NCBI GenBank assembly: GCA_003279655.1
Contig: QCHI01000017.1
Location: 1 to 34,489, forward strand
Length of the DNA: 34,489 bases
From: Prochlorococcus sp. AG-402-A21
GTDB taxonomy: Bacteria; Cyanobacteriota; Cyanobacteriia; PCC-6307; Cyanobiaceae
Direction of reading: 5' to 3'
Part shown: positions 32,434 to 34,489 of the stretch, one piece after another
Position numbering within the stretch: position 1 is the first letter of the stretch
Layout: every line of letters begins with the position of its first letter
Translations under genes and position numbers: made by a program
Notes under the pieces: model-generated
What the model saw: only the letters and a program-made list of their open reading frames with translations
Told to the model about the DNA's origin: nothing
Database searches by the model: none

Positions 32434-33291
32434 TTGAATCTGAGAGTTTTTTTAAGACGAAAGAATTTGTCGACACAGTTATTATTTGCTGGGCTGATAA
32501 TTCTATCTGTATATATAGGCATCTCTATTTTTATGCCACTATTAATCTCTTTAAAGATTATCCCTAATGGTGAATTTGGGTTAGGGAATCCGATTTTTTC
32601 AGCTCCATCCATAGATCACTGGTGTGGAACAGATCGACTAGGAAGAGATGTTTGTATTAGAACTTTGGCTGCGAGTGGAGTTGCCTTACAGGTTGTTTTT
32701 GTTGCCGTATCCCTTGCGGTTCTTGTCGGAATACCTTTGGGACTTGTGAGTGGCTATATTGGTGGGCTTTTGGATAGGATTTTAGTTCTTTTCATGGATA
32801 CTCTTTATACCATTCCTGTCCTCCTCCTTTCTGTGGTGATGGCATTTTTATTGGGGAGAGGCATATTGAATGCCTCGATAGCGTTGTGTGTAGTTTATAT
32901 TCCTCAATATTTTCGACTTGTCAGAAACCAAACTTCACAGGTTAAATCAGAACTTTATATAGAGGCAGCAATATCAATGGGGGCTTCTCCTGTTTGGGTA
33001 ATCAGAAAGTACCTTCTTAAAAATGTCCTTACATCTGTTCCTGTGGTCTTAACACTGAATGCTGCAGATGCTGTATTGGTTCTTGGGGGATTGGGGTTCC
33101 TTGGATTAGGTCTCCCTGAGAATATTCCAGAATGGGGAAGTGATTTAAATATGGCATTGGTTGCATTACCTACTGGTATCTGGTGGACAGCGATCTATCC
33201 TGGCATGGCTATGTTCGTTTTAGTGTTGGGTCTTTCTTTTATTGGAGAAGGCTTAGAGAAATTTATCAGTGAAACTAGTCTGCATGATTGA
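32434..33291 (+). CDS. dppC: ABC transporter permease, DppC/OppC family
   Basis: Inner-membrane permease of a dipeptide/oligopeptide-type ABC importer. The 285 residues have an N-terminal hydrophobic segment, the family DHWCGTDRLGRDVCIRTL block before the permease domain, several membrane spans, and an EAA coupling loop EAAISMGASPVWVIRKYLLKN (from residue 177). The start is TTG at 32434. No partner permease (DppB), ATPase (DppD/F) or binding protein is in the window, so the operon is split. The substrate may be peptides, nickel or another small molecule. Confidence 0.88.
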   Translation: MNLRVFLRRKNLSTQLLFAGLIILSVYIGISIFMPLLISLKIIPNGEFGLGNPIFSAPSIDHWCGTDRLGRDVCIRTLAASGVALQVVFVAVSLAVLVGIPLGLVSGYIGGLLDRILVLFMDTLYTIPVLLLSVVMAFLLGRGILNASIALCVVYIPQYFRLVRNQTSQVKSELYIEAAISMGASPVWVIRKYLLKNVLTSVPVVLTLNAADAVLVLGGLGFLGLGLPENIPEWGSDLNMALVALPTGIWWTAIYPGMAMFVLVLGLSFIGEGLEKFISETSLHD

Positions 33292-33312
33292 ATCATACTT
33301 TAGGTTTGGCAT

Positions 33313-34002
33313 TTAATACCTCATTTTTTCTGTTCTTGGGAGATCATCTATAATTTCACCTTTTTCATTAATCTTTGGATATTCTCTACCCTTGCTTTTG
33401 CACCATTTAGCAACCTCTGGGTAAGCCCACTCAAAGATCTTTTCTTTGTATGTTTCTTTGCTCATGCCTTCTCCAGATTCAGGAATTATATTTGCGACTT
33501 GTCGTTGTCTTAGCGCTTCAAATAATAGTGCCGATGCTGCAACTGATACGTTTAAAGATTCAACCATACCTCTCATTGGAATATGAATATGCTCATCCAT
33601 TAGATTCGCGGCTTCTTCGCTGATACCCCATTTCTCGGCACCTAGTACAAATGCTGTTGGTCCCTTGAAATTACATTTTCTATAGTCAATTGACTTGGGA
33701 TTTAAGTTTGTGCCATACAATTTAAACCCCTTTTTCTTAAGAACCTTTATTGCCTCAGTGGTTTTTTTATATTGGTTTACTTGTACCCATTTTTGACTTC
33801 CTTGCGCCGTGCTATTGAATGTTAAAAACTTCTCTTTGTTGAAGATTGCATATGCCTCAAGAACACCAACTGCATCACAACTTCGTATTATCGCTGATAA
33901 ATTATGAGGCTTTTCAACATTCTCAATTAAAACGGTGAGATCGGAAATCCTTCTATTTAGTACTGATTTTATACGTTCAAAACGTCTAGGTAGTAGAGGC
34001 AT
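33313..34002 (-). CDS. trmH: tRNA (guanosine-18-2'-O)-methyltransferase TrmH
   Basis: SPOUT-class enzyme that methylates the ribose of G18 in the D-loop of tRNAs. The 229 residues have the three SpoU motifs: NLSAIIRSCDAVGV (motif 1, about residue 34), FVLGAEKWGISEEAANLMD (motif 2) and HIPMRGMVESLNVSVAASALLFEALRQR (motif 3, SAM-binding knot), followed by the TrmH-specific C-terminal extension with YPEVAKWCKSKGREYP. ATG 34002. It converges on the dppC-like gene. Confidence 0.94.
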   Translation of the reverse strand: MPLLPRRFERIKSVLNRRISDLTVLIENVEKPHNLSAIIRSCDAVGVLEAYAIFNKEKFLTFNSTAQGSQKWVQVNQYKKTTEAIKVLKKKGFKLYGTNLNPKSIDYRKCNFKGPTAFVLGAEKWGISEEAANLMDEHIHIPMRGMVESLNVSVAASALLFEALRQRQVANIIPESGEGMSKETYKEKIFEWAYPEVAKWCKSKGREYPKINEKGEIIDDLPRTEKMRY

Positions 34003-34115
34003 TTCTTATGACTTATGAAACTGTTGGATCTCTTTGATGATGATAGTGGTATTTATTTCATATATAAAATATGTATAAGAAGTGATTTTAAAAAATATTT
34101 GATAAGTCTCCAAAT

Positions 34116-34148
34116 AAAAAGCTCCTACCTATCTGGCAGGAGCTTTTT
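34116..34148 (-). terminator. Strong rho-independent terminator of the porin gene
   Basis: AAAAAGCTCCT (34116-34126) and AGGAGCTTTTT (34138-34148) are a perfect 11-bp inverted repeat around an 11-nt loop in which two more C-G pairs can form. It lies 33 nt after the porin stop read on the minus strand. It is symmetric (A-run before, T-run after), so it can work in both directions and insulates trmH from the highly expressed porin. Confidence 0.85.
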
Positions 34149-34180
34149 ATTTAACTAAAAGAATTTAGATTCTATTAAAT

Positions 34181-34489
34181 TTAGAAGCTAAATGCAGTTT
34201 CAACAACAACACCTGTGTCATCATCACCAGTACTTGTATCTTCAACAGTGAAGAAGCCTGGAGTAAGTGTAACGTTGTCGTTCAATGAATAAGTGTAAGA
34301 AACTTCAAATCCTGTTGAATCTAAAGAATCACTACCATCAACATCAGTTGAGTTGTAAGCAGCACTTAATGTTCCTGGGCCTACTTCGTAGTCAACACCA
34401 ACGAATAAATCAGTTGCATCAGCACCTGTTTCTGGATCTGTTGTGTCATAAGCAACGCTGAATGTTGCATCAATTGACTCAGGGCTGTA
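34181..34489 (-). CDS. som: Outer-membrane porin, Som type (C-terminal 102 residues, gene cut by window edge)
   Basis: The minus-strand frame is open from 34489 to the TAA at 34181-34183, so the 5' part lies beyond the window. The 102 visible residues alternate polar and aromatic strands (DATFSVAYDTTD, LFVGVDYEVGPGTLSAAYNST, GFEVSYTYSLNDNVTLTPGFF) and end in ETAFSF, with the terminal phenylalanine that the BAM machinery recognises. This is the beta-barrel C-terminus of the cyanobacterial SomA/SomB porin family. Asp- and Thr-rich loops give a strong acidic character. It is followed by the terminator at 34116-34148. Confidence 0.85.
   Translation of the reverse strand, partial: YSPESIDATFSVAYDTTDPETGADATDLFVGVDYEVGPGTLSAAYNSTDVDGSDSLDSTGFEVSYTYSLNDNVTLTPGFFTVEDTSTGDDDTGVVVETAFSF

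Noticed and set aside
32337-32567. 76-codon plus-strand ORF before dppC
   Set aside because: Overlaps the true dppC frame and consists of low-complexity Phe/Tyr/Leu sequence.

Overview
This 34.5-kb window is ordinary bacterial chromosome from a marine picocyanobacterium, most likely Prochlorococcus and possibly one of the less extremely AT-rich low-light lineages. The support is AT-rich, densely packed coding sequence with many TTG/GTG starts and few strong Shine-Dalgarno motifs, plus cyanobacteria-specific genes: the NtcA co-activator pipX next to its partner pipY, sepF, a light-repressed-transcript-type hpf (lrtA), a PsbN-like protein, a YlqD-family protein, a plastid-type pyruvate dehydrogenase E2, and a Som-type outer-membrane porin at the right edge. 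I see no phage, insertion sequence, CRISPR array or other mobile element. Genus assignment rests on recognised gene content and protein sequences, not on a search.

Layout. Positions 1-511 have no recognisable gene. A minus-strand tRNA pair, Tyr(GUA) then Thr(GGU), ends in a clear terminator. A plus-strand run follows: aroQ, miaE, cobI. A DusB-like gene converges on cobI. Next come der, an ECF T-component (cbiQ-like), pipX, pipY, sepF and proC. A minus-strand block (GT4 glycosyltransferase, recO, a DeoC-like gene, hpf/lrtA) is bracketed by a tail-to-tail overlap with proC and a head-to-head overlap with lipB. Then lipB, an acyl-CoA/acyl-ACP synthetase, a YlqD-like gene, pdhC and queA run on plus, meeting a minus-strand sulfur/methionine block (cysK, a long PLP enzyme, a cystathionine gamma-synthase-like enzyme) and rpsD. 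yidD, a glutaredoxin-like gene and murE lie on plus, facing a class V PLP enzyme.

From 26.1 to 28.4 kb the gene density drops. This is the most unusual stretch: several tiny membrane-protein ORFs, a PsbN-like protein with a His-containing tail, and a His-loop membrane protein resembling HupE/UreJ or NicO-type nickel/cobalt permeases. The right part has nfu, mqo, lepA, a 57-residue antisense membrane ORF, an orphan dppC-like permease, trmH and the C-terminal 102 residues of a porin.

Most genes are housekeeping: tRNA modification, ribosome hibernation and assembly, cell division, cell wall, lipoylation of the E2 made next door, Fe-S and sulfur metabolism, and nitrogen control through PipX. The most notable observations are (i) a DeoC homologue whose Schiff-base lysine position reads as glutamine, (ii) the PsbN-like / His-rich permease / micro-membrane-protein neighbourhood, (iii) a near-perfect 27-nt palindrome directly upstream of the metB-like operon, and (iv) a folded rpsD leader preceded by a plausible promoter, which could be an S4 autoregulatory element.
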